Assembly (NCBI RefSeq): GCF_000308455.1
Contig: NZ_BAFP01000272.1
Location: 82,132 to 146,131 of the forward strand
From: Nocardia abscessus NBRC 100374
GTDB taxonomy: Bacteria; Actinomycetota; Actinomycetes; Mycobacteriales; Mycobacteriaceae
Direction of reading: 5' to 3'
DNA: 64,000 bases
Under the pieces are notes generated by a model. That model made no database searches. It was given only the letters and a program-made list of their open reading frames with translations, and had not been told where the DNA came from. Made by a program: the position numbers and the translations under genes. Shown here one piece after another: positions 25,664 to 34,200 of the stretch; position 1 is the first letter of the stretch; each line of letters opens with the position of its first letter.

Positions 25664-26011
25664 TCAGTCGCCGGGAGGCGGGGTCCGACGCTCCGGTGGG
25701 ATGAGGTAGGCGCGCAGGTCGTCGATCTTGGATTCGATGCGTTCGGTGTTTTCGGCATCGACACGGAAGATCCAGTGTTTGGCGCCCAGCAGCAGGATGG
25801 CTTGGAAGACCAGTTGCAGCCATTCGCTCTGCCAGTTCTCGAAGGTACTGGCCAGGAAGTCGGGCCAGTACCCAGACCAGGTGAAGGGCTGGCCATGTTC
25901 TTCGCTGGTGTTGCGGAAGTCGATGAGCTGGGTGCAGAACTGGGCAGCCAATGATCCCGTGAACAACAGGAGCAACACATACACCGCGCCCCAACGCCTG
26001 AAATGAGCCAT
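25664..26011 (-). CDS. small membrane protein, DUF6766-like
   Basis: A 115-residue protein. A transmembrane helix spans about residues 7-26, and a second hydrophobic segment lies at about 66-80 (WLQLVFQAILLLGAKHWIF). The central GYWPDFLASTFENWQSEWLQ segment matches the DUF6766 family signature (ENWQSE). The tail is charged, then proline-rich. GGGAAGG precedes the ATG. Members are widespread in actinobacteria and proteobacteria with no known function. Confidence 0.75.
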   Translation of the reverse strand: MAHFRRWGAVYVLLLLFTGSLAAQFCTQLIDFRNTSEEHGQPFTWSGYWPDFLASTFENWQSEWLQLVFQAILLLGAKHWIFRVDAENTERIESKIDDLRAYLIPPERRTPPPGD

Positions 26012-26180
26012 ACCCTGCGCCTTCCCGCAACAGCTCGACCGACGCAGGGACCCACCTCACAATTTCACGACACAACAGGACACTGCGACAGCCGGTGCGC
26101 CCGGATTCTGGTCGACGTGGCGGAACCGACGGTGGTCGGCGGTGGATGCACGAGGCGCCCCTCCGTGCGGCCGTCGGCGG

Positions 26181-27047
26181 TCAAACCGTGATGCGGGCGA
26201 GTGCGCCGGTTTCGAGTGCTGTCCACAGTGCACCGTCGGGGCCGAGGGTGATGCCGTGCGGTTCGGCGCCGGGGACGGGCAGGTCGTGTGTTTCGATCAC
26301 GCCATCGGTGGTGATGGACCCGACACGGTTGCCGCCCCACTCCGTGAACCACAGCGCGTCGACCGGTCCGGCGGTGATGGCGTGCGGCCGGGCCGCCCGG
26401 TCGGGTAGCGGGAACTCGGTGACCTGGCCACGAGGGGTGATCCGGCCGATCTGTCCGGCGGCGATCTCGACGAACCACAACGCACCGTCCGGCCCCGCGG
26501 CGATCCCGACCGGCGCGGCGGCCTCGGTCGGTAGCGGGTGGACGGTGATGGTGCCGTCCATGTCGATCCGCCCGATGGCGTTGGCCTGGTTCATGGTGAA
26601 CCACATCCCACCGTCCGGGCCGATTGTGATCGCGGAGGGGAACGCGCCCGTGGTCGGGAGTGGGAACTCCGTAACCACACCCTCGGTGGTGACCCGGCCG
26701 ATGCGATCGGCGGCGGTCTCGGTGAACCACATCGCACCATCCGGTCCGGCGGCGATGCCGAACGGTCCGCACTCCCGCAACGGGAACTCCGTGATCTCGC
26801 CAGTGGTCGTGATCCGGCCGATCCGGTGCGCCTGGTACTCGGTGAACCACAACGCACCGTCCGGGCCGGACGCGATGATCGTCGGCCCGCAGCCCGGGTC
26901 GAGCTGGTGGTTCTCCGGTTCACCGCCGGGCGCCAACCTGCCGATCTGTCCACTCCGGACAAGCGTGTACCACAGGGCGTCGTCCGGGCCCGTGGTGATC
27001 GCGTACGGGCCGCTGCCGGGCACGGCGTTGTGCTGGATGGTGGTCAT
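26181..27047 (-). CDS. vgb: virginiamycin B (streptogramin B) lyase
   Basis: A 288-residue seven-bladed beta-propeller with blades about 42 residues long, each carrying a GPDGALWFTE-like turn and an IGRI strand. It matches Vgb, which linearises streptogramin B antibiotics by C-O bond elimination rather than hydrolysis. His222, Glu262 and His264 align by spacing with the staphylococcal Vgb active-site residues His228, Glu268 and His270. The ATG overlaps the stop of the upstream acetyltransferase gene (ATGA). Together they would inactivate both streptogramin components. Some Vgb-like propellers are not resistance enzymes, so function needs a substrate test. Confidence 0.85.
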   Translation of the reverse strand: MTTIQHNAVPGSGPYAITTGPDDALWYTLVRSGQIGRLAPGGEPENHQLDPGCGPTIIASGPDGALWFTEYQAHRIGRITTTGEITEFPLRECGPFGIAAGPDGAMWFTETAADRIGRVTTEGVVTEFPLPTTGAFPSAITIGPDGGMWFTMNQANAIGRIDMDGTITVHPLPTEAAAPVGIAAGPDGALWFVEIAAGQIGRITPRGQVTEFPLPDRAARPHAITAGPVDALWFTEWGGNRVGSITTDGVIETHDLPVPGAEPHGITLGPDGALWTALETGALARITV

Positions 27048-27685
27048 CGGATTCCCTCGGCGATGCGGGCGATGTCGGCGGGAGTGCCGGCCATGATGGT
27101 GCGGACGTGCTCGGTGACGAGTTCGGTCGGCCAGTCCCACCAGGCGGCGCGGAGGAGGCGCTCGATGTCGGCGTCGTCGAAGCGTTGGCGGATCGGGCGG
27201 GCCGGGTTGCCGCCGACGATCGTGTACGGCGGCACGTCCGCGGTGACCACCGCGCCGGTCGCGATGATCGCGCCATCCCCGATGGTCGTACCGGGCATGA
27301 CGGTGGACTGGTAGCCGAACCACACGTCGTTGCCGACCACGGTGTCACCCCGGCTGGGCATGCCCATGACGATGTCGAGAGTCTTGTCGGCCCACTCACC
27401 ACCGAACATGGTGAACGGGAACGTGGACACGCCCACCGTCGGGTGCTCGGCGCCGGCCATCAGGAACCGCGTGCCGGCGGCGATCGCGCAGTATCTGCCG
27501 ATGACCAGCCGCTCCGGACCGTAGGCGTAGAGCACGTTGCGGGACTCGAACTCCGTCGCGCCGTCCGGGTCGTCATAGTAGGTGTACTCGCCCACCACGA
27601 TCTTCGGCGAACTGATCAGCGGCGCGAGGAAAACCACCCGCTCGTGCGCAGGCAGGGGGTGAACGGTCGTCGGATCAGGGGTCAA
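27044..27685 (-). CDS. vat: Vat-family streptogramin A O-acetyltransferase
   Basis: A 213-residue left-handed beta-helix (hexapeptide-repeat) acetyltransferase. It has the VGEYTYYDDPDG start and the active-site loop MAGAEHPTVGVSTFPFTMFG, with His81 as the catalytic base. The repeat region VVGNDVWFGYQSTVMPGTTI follows, then DGAIIATGAVVT, as in Vat/CatB xenobiotic acetyltransferases. The start is a TTG at 27685 with AGGAG at a spacing of seven. It is the first gene of a coupled pair with vgb. A tiny leader ORF lies about 90 bp upstream. Substrate specificity between streptogramin A, chloramphenicol and others is inferred from the partner gene. Confidence 0.82.
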   Translation of the reverse strand: MTPDPTTVHPLPAHERVVFLAPLISSPKIVVGEYTYYDDPDGATEFESRNVLYAYGPERLVIGRYCAIAAGTRFLMAGAEHPTVGVSTFPFTMFGGEWADKTLDIVMGMPSRGDTVVGNDVWFGYQSTVMPGTTIGDGAIIATGAVVTADVPPYTIVGGNPARPIRQRFDDADIERLLRAAWWDWPTELVTEHVRTIMAGTPADIARIAEGIR

Positions 27686-28082
27686 CTTCCAGCTCCTGGT
27701 GAAGGGGTGTCTGCGGGAAAGGGAACGCCGCGCAGGCGGCCCTGCTCGGCGACCATCACGGCCGGTCCGACGATCACCGCCCGGCCGGCTCGTTGGTGTC
27801 GAACATGATCATCACGCTACGGGCCGCGACGGGATGGGGAATCGCGCCCCGGCGAGAACAGGGACTCCGGCCATGGAACCTCGGCCGAATCTGCCGCAGA
27901 CGCAGCGAGTTCGGGGCTTGTTGCGTTGTCGCAGCCGGCGCCGTCGCGTTCGAGCGGTGAGACCACACGGCGGCAGATGGCACACAGCGACGGTGCGGGC
28001 CCATCGAGCCCGTTCCAGCGCTCGGCCGACGGGTGAAGACCGGTCGGTGTTTCAGAAAGCCAGACGAGGCTAGACCCGAGGA
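27686..28082. other. divergent intergenic region, about 400 bp
   Basis: This interval separates the leftward vat-vgb pair from the rightward ATP-grasp operon and should carry both promoters. Besides the small leader ORF (27774-27806) it contains the 8-bp palindrome ATGATCAT near 27805. I found no other gene or convincing hairpin. Confidence 0.4.
27774..27806 (-). CDS. possible 10-residue leader peptide upstream of vat
   Basis: A minus-strand ORF encodes MFDTNEPAGR and ends about 88 bp before the vat start. GTG and ATG codons just upstream in the same frame would give slightly longer forms. Antibiotic-resistance genes are often controlled by such leaders. No ribosome-stalling motif or strong attenuator hairpin is evident, so this is only a candidate. 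Confidence 0.25.
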   Translation of the reverse strand: MFDTNEPAGR

Positions 28083-29369
28083 ATGACGAAGAACGTTTTC
28101 GTTCCTGCCCTGACAGACCTACAGCGCGGGGAGATCGGCACGGTCGATATCCCCGGCGGGATCCGGTTGCACGGACTGCTCGACTACGACACTTTGATCA
28201 GCGCGGAGGAGTTCGACTTCGAGGATCTGCTCGACCGTGCCCGCAACGAGCTACGCGCATTCGACGGCGACGTCGATGCGATCATCGCCCACTGGGACTT
28301 TCCGACCAGCGTGATCGTGCCGATTCTCGCGGCCGAATTCGGTTTGCCGTCGCCGAGCCCGGAAAGTGTGATCCGGTCCGAGCACAAGCTGTGGAGCCGG
28401 GTGTTGCAGCGGGAATCGGTCCCTGAATGCGTGCCCGAATTCAGTGCGTTCGATCCTTTCGATCCCGACGCCTTGGACAAGATCGACGTCGCTTTTCCGT
28501 TCTGGGTCAAGCCGATCAAATCCCACTCCTCCCAGCTGGGGTTCGAGGTGTCCGACGCCGAGGAGTTCGCGGCGGCGACCGAGCGCATCAGGAACGAGAT
28601 CGGCCGCATCGCGGATCCGTTCGACCGAGCCCTCGCTCACGTGACCGTGCCCGAGCAGGTCCGGGCCGCAGGTGCGCGCACCTGCCTGGCCGAGCAGATC
28701 GTCACCGGCACGCAGGCCGCGCCGGAAGGTTCGCTGTTCCGCGGCGAGTACCACGTGCACGGCGTATTCGATATGCGCAAGGATGCGACCGGCCACAGCT
28801 TCGCCCACCTCGACTACCCCGCGCACACCGTGCCCGAGGCGGTGCAGCAGCAGATGATCGAGGTCACCGAGCGCTATCTACGCCACACCGGGTACGACAA
28901 CGGCTGCTTCAACTCGGAGTTCATGTGGGATGCCGATACCGGCAAATTGTGGTTGATCGAAGTCAATACCCGTATCTCGCAGTCGCACAGCGATCTGTTC
29001 GCCAAGGTGGACGGCGCCTCGAACCATGCCGTCGCCATCGATGTCGCATTGGGGAGGCGCCCCGAAATGTCGCATCGCAAAGGCGAATTCGCTGTGGCGG
29101 CACAGTGCATGGTGCCGCACTACGACGACGGCGTCGTCACGCGCGTCCCCGGCGATGACGAGATCGCCGCGCTGCGGCAGCGATTCCCCGGCACGGTGGT
29201 CCGGATCGAGGTGGAAGTAGGCGACCGCCTGTCCGAGTTGCCCAACCAGGACCCTTACCGATACAAGCTCGCCACCCTCTATATCGGCGCAGCCGACCAC
29301 GCCGCACTCGAGCAGCGCTACCGCGACTGCCTCGAGGCCCTGTCGTTCGAATTCGAGGAGGTCGACTGA
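28083..29369 (+). CDS. ATP-grasp ligase
   Basis: A 428-residue ATP-grasp protein. ATP-binding features are FPFWVKPIKSHSSQLGFEV (about 139-157, with the lysine), an EYHVHGVFDM segment and the metal-binding end KLWLIEVNTRISQSHSD (about 299-315). Such enzymes couple ATP hydrolysis to joining a carboxylate to an amine or thiol, often making dipeptides or peptide-like metabolites. GAGG lies 13 bases before the ATG. The next gene, a serine hydrolase of the X-Pro peptidase type, begins immediately after its stop, suggesting joint action on one amide-containing compound. Confidence 0.83.
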   Translation: MTKNVFVPALTDLQRGEIGTVDIPGGIRLHGLLDYDTLISAEEFDFEDLLDRARNELRAFDGDVDAIIAHWDFPTSVIVPILAAEFGLPSPSPESVIRSEHKLWSRVLQRESVPECVPEFSAFDPFDPDALDKIDVAFPFWVKPIKSHSSQLGFEVSDAEEFAAATERIRNEIGRIADPFDRALAHVTVPEQVRAAGARTCLAEQIVTGTQAAPEGSLFRGEYHVHGVFDMRKDATGHSFAHLDYPAHTVPEAVQQQMIEVTERYLRHTGYDNGCFNSEFMWDADTGKLWLIEVNTRISQSHSDLFAKVDGASNHAVAIDVALGRRPEMSHRKGEFAVAAQCMVPHYDDGVVTRVPGDDEIAALRQRFPGTVVRIEVEVGDRLSELPNQDPYRYKLATLYIGAADHAALEQRYRDCLEALSFEFEEVD

Positions 29370-31415
29370 GTGCATACGGTCGAATCGTTCCCGTACGAGG
29401 TGCGCGTCACCGAGAACGTCTTCATCCCTATGCGCGACGGAGCGCGGCTGGCCGCCCGGGTGTGGCGGCCGGTGACCGAGGAGGCGTTGCCCGCCGTATT
29501 CGAATACATCCCTTATCGCAAGCGCGACCTCACCCGCGCCCGCGACTCCATGAATCACCCCTACCTCGCCGGACACGGCTACGTGACGGTGCGCGTGGAC
29601 CTGCGCGGCAGCGGCGACTCCGACGGTGTGCTTCTCGACGAGTACCTGGCAACCGAGCACGACGATGCCTGTGACGTCATCGCATGGCTCGCCGCGCAGC
29701 CGTGGTGCGACGGCAATGTCGGCATGATGGGCATTTCGTGGGGTGGTTTCAACAGTCTGCAGGTCGCCGCGCATCGGCCACCCGCGCTGAAGGCGATTGT
29801 GAGCGCTTCCGCCACCGAAGACCTGTACGTCGACAACATGCACTACATGGGGGGCTGCTTGCTGTCGGACAACCTGTCCGAGGCGACGGTGATGTTCGCG
29901 TTCAACAGCCTGCCGCCCGATCCCGCGATCGTCGGGGACCGGTGGCGCGAGATGTGGTACGAACGCCTCGAGGGCAGCGGACTGTGGATCGAGAAGTGGC
30001 TGGAACATCAACGCCGTGACGACTATTGGAAGCGCGCGTCGGTCAACGAGGACTACAGCGCGGTGCAGTGCCCGGTCCTCGCGGTCGGCGGGTGGGCCGA
30101 CGGCTACACCAACGCGATCTTCCGGCTGCTCGAGCACCTCGACGTGCCGCGCCGCGGTCTGATCGGACCGTGGGGCCACAAGTACCCACATCTGGGCGTG
30201 CCCGGACCGGCGATCGGATTCCTGCAGGAGATGGTCCGGTGGTGGGACCACTGGCTCAAAGGCCGCGACACCGGAATCATGGACGAGCCGATGCTGCGCG
30301 CGTGGATGCAGGACAGTATCCCTCCGCACCCGTCCTACGCGGACCGGCCGGGACGCTGGGTGGGTGAACCGTGCTGGCCCTCACCGAACGTGGAGCCGCG
30401 CCGATTCACGCTGGGGCGGCACTCCTTGTCCGAAGACCTGGACGCGGAGGAGTCACGCAACCTGCGTCTGCAATCCCCATTGAGCGTCGGTATGTTCGCG
30501 GGCAAATGGGCGTCGTATGCCGCGACACCGGATCTACCGTCCGATCAGCGAGATGAGGACGGCGGTTCGCTGGTGTTCGAAACCGAAGCACTCGATGACA
30601 CATTCGAGGTGCTGGGCCTGCCGACGCTGGAACTCGAGATATCGGCCGATCGGCCGAATGCGATGGTGGCGGCCCGGCTGTCCGACGTCGCGCCCAACGG
30701 TGAGGCGACCCGGGTGACCTACGGTCTGCTCAATCTCACCCATCGGGACGGCAGCGCGGCACCGGAACCCCTCGAGATCGGCCGCGTCTACCGCGTGCGG
30801 GTGCCGCTCAACGGCATAGCGCACTCCTTCCCACCTGGGCATCGGATCCGGCTATCGGTGTCGTCGTCGTACTGGCCGCTGGCCTGGCCGTCGCCGGAGC
30901 AGGTGGTGCTGACCGTTACGACCGGCCGCAGCGCACTGACCTTGCCGCACCGGCCGCCCCGTGCGGACGATGACCAGCTGCGCCCGTTCGATCCGCCCGA
31001 GGCGGCGCCGGAGGCGCCTGCCACGCATATCGAACCCGGTGAACACCACTGGAAGGTCGAGCGGGATCTGGCGAGCGGGGTATCGACCCTCGAGATCGAG
31101 AACGATCAGGGCACCATCTCGCTCGACGACACCGACACCATCGTGCGCCGCGCCACCACCGAATGGTTCAGCTTCCGTGGCAACGACGTCACCTCGGTCC
31201 GGGGCGAGACCCGCACATTACGCCGGCTCGAGCGCGACGATTGGCGTACCGAAGTCACCACCCATACCGTATTGCGCTGTACTCCCGAAGAATTCGTGCT
31301 CGACGCGCAGCTCGACGCGTTCGAACTCGAAGATCCGCAGACCGATCCCCGGACGGTGCGCAAGCGGGTGTACTCGCAGAACTGGCAGCGCCGGAGTCCT
31401 CGCGATTTCGTCTGA
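29370..31415 (+). CDS. CocE/NonD-type (S15 family) serine hydrolase
   Basis: A 681-residue protein. The N-terminal catalytic alpha/beta-hydrolase domain has RVDLRGSGDSDG and the nucleophile elbow GISWGG with Ser123. The C-terminal jelly-roll domain of the X-Pro dipeptidyl-peptidase family follows (from about 350 to 540: LPTLELEISADRPN, FPPGHRIRLSVSSSYWPLAWPSP). Family members hydrolyse cocaine esters, X-Pro dipeptides or amides. It continues for about 130 residues beyond that domain. The start is a GTG one base after the upstream stop, with GAGGAGG in the end of the ATP-grasp gene, so the two are co-translated. No signal peptide. Confidence 0.87.
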   Translation: MHTVESFPYEVRVTENVFIPMRDGARLAARVWRPVTEEALPAVFEYIPYRKRDLTRARDSMNHPYLAGHGYVTVRVDLRGSGDSDGVLLDEYLATEHDDACDVIAWLAAQPWCDGNVGMMGISWGGFNSLQVAAHRPPALKAIVSASATEDLYVDNMHYMGGCLLSDNLSEATVMFAFNSLPPDPAIVGDRWREMWYERLEGSGLWIEKWLEHQRRDDYWKRASVNEDYSAVQCPVLAVGGWADGYTNAIFRLLEHLDVPRRGLIGPWGHKYPHLGVPGPAIGFLQEMVRWWDHWLKGRDTGIMDEPMLRAWMQDSIPPHPSYADRPGRWVGEPCWPSPNVEPRRFTLGRHSLSEDLDAEESRNLRLQSPLSVGMFAGKWASYAATPDLPSDQRDEDGGSLVFETEALDDTFEVLGLPTLELEISADRPNAMVAARLSDVAPNGEATRVTYGLLNLTHRDGSAAPEPLEIGRVYRVRVPLNGIAHSFPPGHRIRLSVSSSYWPLAWPSPEQVVLTVTTGRSALTLPHRPPRADDDQLRPFDPPEAAPEAPATHIEPGEHHWKVERDLASGVSTLEIENDQGTISLDDTDTIVRRATTEWFSFRGNDVTSVRGETRTLRRLERDDWRTEVTTHTVLRCTPEEFVLDAQLDAFELEDPQTDPRTVRKRVYSQNWQRRSPRDFV

Positions 31416-31489
31416 TCGGCCACCGATGCCGTGACACCGCCGGGCCGATCGGCGCGACAGCCGGTATCGATCGTCCGGGCACGAAGGTC

Positions 31490-32437
31490 TTATCGGGTCA
31501 GTGGCATGCCGAACGCGGCGAACAGGGTTGGTTGAAGAAAGACGGTGATGGCGGCAACCCCGCCGTGACCGGTGGTGATGACGTGTATCGAGTGGGCTTC
31601 CAGGATGCCGTTGGCGCCACGACGGTATTCGGCGACAGCGGGCTGTCCGTTCGCGGCCGTCGGGACCAGCAGGAGATCGCCGGGCTTCGCGAAAGCACGC
31701 TTGGCAAGGAACCGGGTCACCGCATCGCGCCCGGTGAACCATACTGGCACCGGCGGCATTTCGAGCCTGACGTCGGCGGCCAGTAGCTCGGTGAGAGCTG
31801 CGAGGTCGGCTTTCTCGAATGCCGCGCAATAGCGGTCGAGTAAGGCGCGGCGTTGGACGTCCTCCGGTTCGGTCGCACTCTCGTCGGTGGGAGCGACCTC
31901 GGCGAGGCGGGCGCGTGCCCGCTGAAGTGCGCTGTTGACCGCGGATGGCGTGGTTTCGAGTAGTTCCGCGACTTCGGCGGCGCTGAACTGGACGACGTCG
32001 CGCAGGATCAGCACCGCTCGCTGGCGTGCGGGCAACTCCTGCATGGCCGTCATCACGGCCAGCCGGACGCTTTCCTTGGCGACGACTGTGGTTTCCGGCG
32101 TCAACGCGTCGGGCAGCGGCTCCAGCCATTGGTGAGCGCCGGTGTCGCTGTCGAGACCCGCATCGGGGTCGACCGAACCTGCGCCGAGTCCAGCCGGCAG
32201 TACCCGGCGGGCGCGATTCTCCAGTGCGCGCAAGCACGCGGTGGTCGCGATGCGGTACAGCCAGGTCCGCAGCGCCGCGCGCTCCTCGAACGCCGGATAG
32301 CCGCGCCAGCCGCGCAGGTAGGTCTCCTGGACGAGATCCTCGGCGTCGTGCACCGAACCGAGCATGCGGTAGCAGTGGGCGATCAATTCGGCGCGAAACG
32401 GCGCCGCATGCTCGATGAAATCTTCCTTGACCGGCAC
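31490..32437 (-). CDS. ECF sigma factor with SnoaL-like C-terminal domain
   Basis: A 315-residue sigma factor. Region 2 includes AHCYRMLGSVHDAEDLVQETYLRGW, and region 4 includes LPARQRAVLILRDVVQFSAAEVAELLETTPSAVNSALQRAR. A C-terminal SnoaL-like domain (DRYCAAFEKADLAALTELLAADVRLEMPPVP) follows, as in the SigG/SigX5-type ECF group, where this extension controls activity in place of an anti-sigma factor. The GTG at 32437 has AGGAG at a spacing of seven. It is divergent from an SDR gene, and two copies of a 15-bp site lie between them. It converges on the CocE-type gene. Confidence 0.87.
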   Translation of the reverse strand: MPVKEDFIEHAAPFRAELIAHCYRMLGSVHDAEDLVQETYLRGWRGYPAFEERAALRTWLYRIATTACLRALENRARRVLPAGLGAGSVDPDAGLDSDTGAHQWLEPLPDALTPETTVVAKESVRLAVMTAMQELPARQRAVLILRDVVQFSAAEVAELLETTPSAVNSALQRARARLAEVAPTDESATEPEDVQRRALLDRYCAAFEKADLAALTELLAADVRLEMPPVPVWFTGRDAVTRFLAKRAFAKPGDLLLVPTAANGQPAVAEYRRGANGILEAHSIHVITTGHGGVAAITVFLQPTLFAAFGMPLTR

Positions 32438-32506
32438 AGCCGTACTCCTATGTGTCTCGACGTGACGGGGACGCGAGCCCCATACCAGTACAGATACGTC
32501 CGGCAA

Positions 32507-32565
32507 CCGAAATTCATCGGTCGGCCCGTCACGAACAACAGCGGCGTCGCACCGATGAATTTCGG
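32507..32565. promoter_or_regulatory. perfect 15-bp inverted repeat between sigma factor and SDR genes
   Basis: CCGAAATTCATCGGT (32507-32521) and its exact reverse complement (32551-32565) are separated by 29 bp. Each arm is itself nearly palindromic (CCGA...TCGG), so they may be two copies of one operator controlling the divergent ECF sigma and SDR genes. They could also pair as a 15-bp stem in RNA. A chance perfect match of this length in a 184-bp gap is very unlikely. Confidence 0.7.
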
Positions 32566-32621
32566 CGGCGCGACGTATCTGAATCAGTACGAGCACATCC
32601 CCGACGAAAGCGAATACGACC

Positions 32622-33386
32622 GTGAACGAGACAATCAACCCCGGCGCCCTCGACGGCACGACGTCGATCGTGACCGGAGCCAGCCGTGGATTCGGCCGCG
32701 GCATCGCCCGGGCGCTGTCGGCCGCGGGCGCCCATGTCGTCGGCGTCGCCCGGGTCGGCGCGCATCTCGCTGCGGTGCGCGAGGAACTCGGCGATACCTT
32801 CACCGCGGTCAGCGCCGACGCCGCCGATCCCGCGACGGCCGGCCGCCTCCTCGACGAGCATCGACCGCACACGGTGGTCCTGTGCGCGGGAGCCGCTCCG
32901 CGCATGAGCGCTTTACAGGACCAAACCTGGGAAACCTTCAGCCAAAACTGGAATGTCGACGTCGCGCAGGTGTTCTATTGGATTCGCGAAGCGCTGCGGC
33001 GCCCGCTGGCGCCGGGTAGCTCGGTGATCACGATCTCCAGCGGGGCGGCGATCAACGGATCGCCGCTCAGCGGCGGTTACGCAGGGGCGAAGGGCACTGT
33101 CAAGCTCATCACGAGCTATGCCGCCGTCGAGTCGGAACGGGCCGAGCTGGGAATCAGGTTCGTGTCCGTTCTCCCTCAGTTGACGCCCGCCACCGACCTC
33201 GGGGCAGCGGCAGTGGCTGCCTACGCCGAGCGGCAAGGTGTCGATGTCGACACGTTCGTGCGGGCCTTGGGACCTCCTCTCACCCCGGAGCAGGTGGGCA
33301 ACGCGGTTCTCGAGATCGCGACCGCTGAACACCCCGTCCACCACGCGAACACGCTCACCGCCGCAGGCATAGCACCGCTGGCCTGA
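32622..33386 (+). CDS. SDR family oxidoreductase
   Basis: A 254-residue short-chain dehydrogenase. The cofactor motif TGASRGFGRGIA (TGxxxGxG) lies near 18-29, the LCAGAAP segment replaces NNAG, and the active-site set is Ser (SSGAAING) and YAGAK (YxxxK). The C-terminus is extended and may define substrate. The GTG at 32622 is the first plausible start; no strong ribosome site is evident. It is divergent from an ECF sigma factor, and the inverted repeat at 32507-32565 may control both. A DUF899 gene follows 30 bp later. Confidence 0.85.
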   Translation: MNETINPGALDGTTSIVTGASRGFGRGIARALSAAGAHVVGVARVGAHLAAVREELGDTFTAVSADAADPATAGRLLDEHRPHTVVLCAGAAPRMSALQDQTWETFSQNWNVDVAQVFYWIREALRRPLAPGSSVITISSGAAINGSPLSGGYAGAKGTVKLITSYAAVESERAELGIRFVSVLPQLTPATDLGAAAVAAYAERQGVDVDTFVRALGPPLTPEQVGNAVLEIATAEHPVHHANTLTAAGIAPLA

Positions 33387-33416
33387 ATCACCTGAACCGA
33401 AGGAAGGACATAAGCA

Positions 33417-34175
33417 ATGAGTACACCGCCGATCGTCTCGCCACAGGAGTGGGAGGCAGCGTGGCAGCAGCTGCTGGTGAAGGAGAAGGAGGTGACCCGA
33501 GCCCGCGACGCGCTGGCCGCCTCGCGACGACGAATGCCATGGCTGCCCGTGGACAAGGAGTACGTGTTCGAGGGCCCCGAGGGCAAAGCAACGCTGCTCG
33601 ACCTGTTTCACGGCAGACGTCAGCTGATCGTCTATCGCGCCTTCTTCGAGCCCGGCGTGGGCGGCTGGCCCCATCATGCCTGCCGCGGCTGCTCCATGAT
33701 GGCCGATCATGTCGCCGACCTCGCCCACCTGAACGCTCGCGACACCACACTCGTATTCGCCTCCCGTGCGCCCCAGCCCGACATCGACCGCGTGAAGGCG
33801 CGGATGGGCTGGAAGATGCCGTGGTACACCATCACCGACGACTTCGACGCCGACTTCGGCGTGGACGAATGGCACGGCACGAACGCATTCATCAACGACG
33901 GCGACCGCGTGTTCCGCACCTACTTCATCAACAACCGCGGCGACGAGGCGCTGGGGACCACGTGGAGCTTCCTCGACATGACCGCGCTGGGACGCCAGGA
34001 GCAGTGGGAGGACTCGCCGGAGGATTACCCCCAGACCCCACCCTACGAGTGGTGGGACTGGCACGACACATACGGCGAGCACAAGCCCTCTCGGTGGTTC
34101 GGTGACCCCGACCCGGACAACCCCAACGACCAGCGGCCACCGCGCGCCGACTCGAAGGACTGCGGCTGCCCCTGA
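33417..34175 (+). CDS. DUF899 thioredoxin-fold family protein
   Basis: A 252-residue protein of the DUF899 (thioredoxin-like) family. The signatures are MPWLPVDKEYVFEGPEG, LIVYRAFFEPGVGGWPHHACRGCSMMAD with a CRGC pair, and SRAPQPDIDRVKARMGWKMPWY. The C-terminus ends in KDCGCP. AGGAAGGA precedes the ATG. It follows the SDR gene closely and probably shares its transcript. The biochemical role of the family is not settled. Confidence 0.85.
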   Translation: MSTPPIVSPQEWEAAWQQLLVKEKEVTRARDALAASRRRMPWLPVDKEYVFEGPEGKATLLDLFHGRRQLIVYRAFFEPGVGGWPHHACRGCSMMADHVADLAHLNARDTTLVFASRAPQPDIDRVKARMGWKMPWYTITDDFDADFGVDEWHGTNAFINDGDRVFRTYFINNRGDEALGTTWSFLDMTALGRQEQWEDSPEDYPQTPPYEWWDWHDTYGEHKPSRWFGDPDPDNPNDQRPPRADSKDCGCP

Positions 34176-34200
34176 TCGGCAACTCCGCGCGCCGAGCATG

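Noticed and set aside
26181..27047. Possible tandem-repeat or CRISPR-like array in the vgb region
   Set aside because: The roughly 126-bp periodicity is imperfect and in frame; it encodes beta-propeller blades.
26095..27096. 333-codon frame antisense to vgb with repeated motifs
   Set aside because: The repeats are the reverse complement of the propeller blades, not a repeat protein of its own.
28878..30329. 483-codon open frame antisense to the ATP-grasp and CocE genes
   Set aside because: Crosses two clear genes, no domains or start signals.
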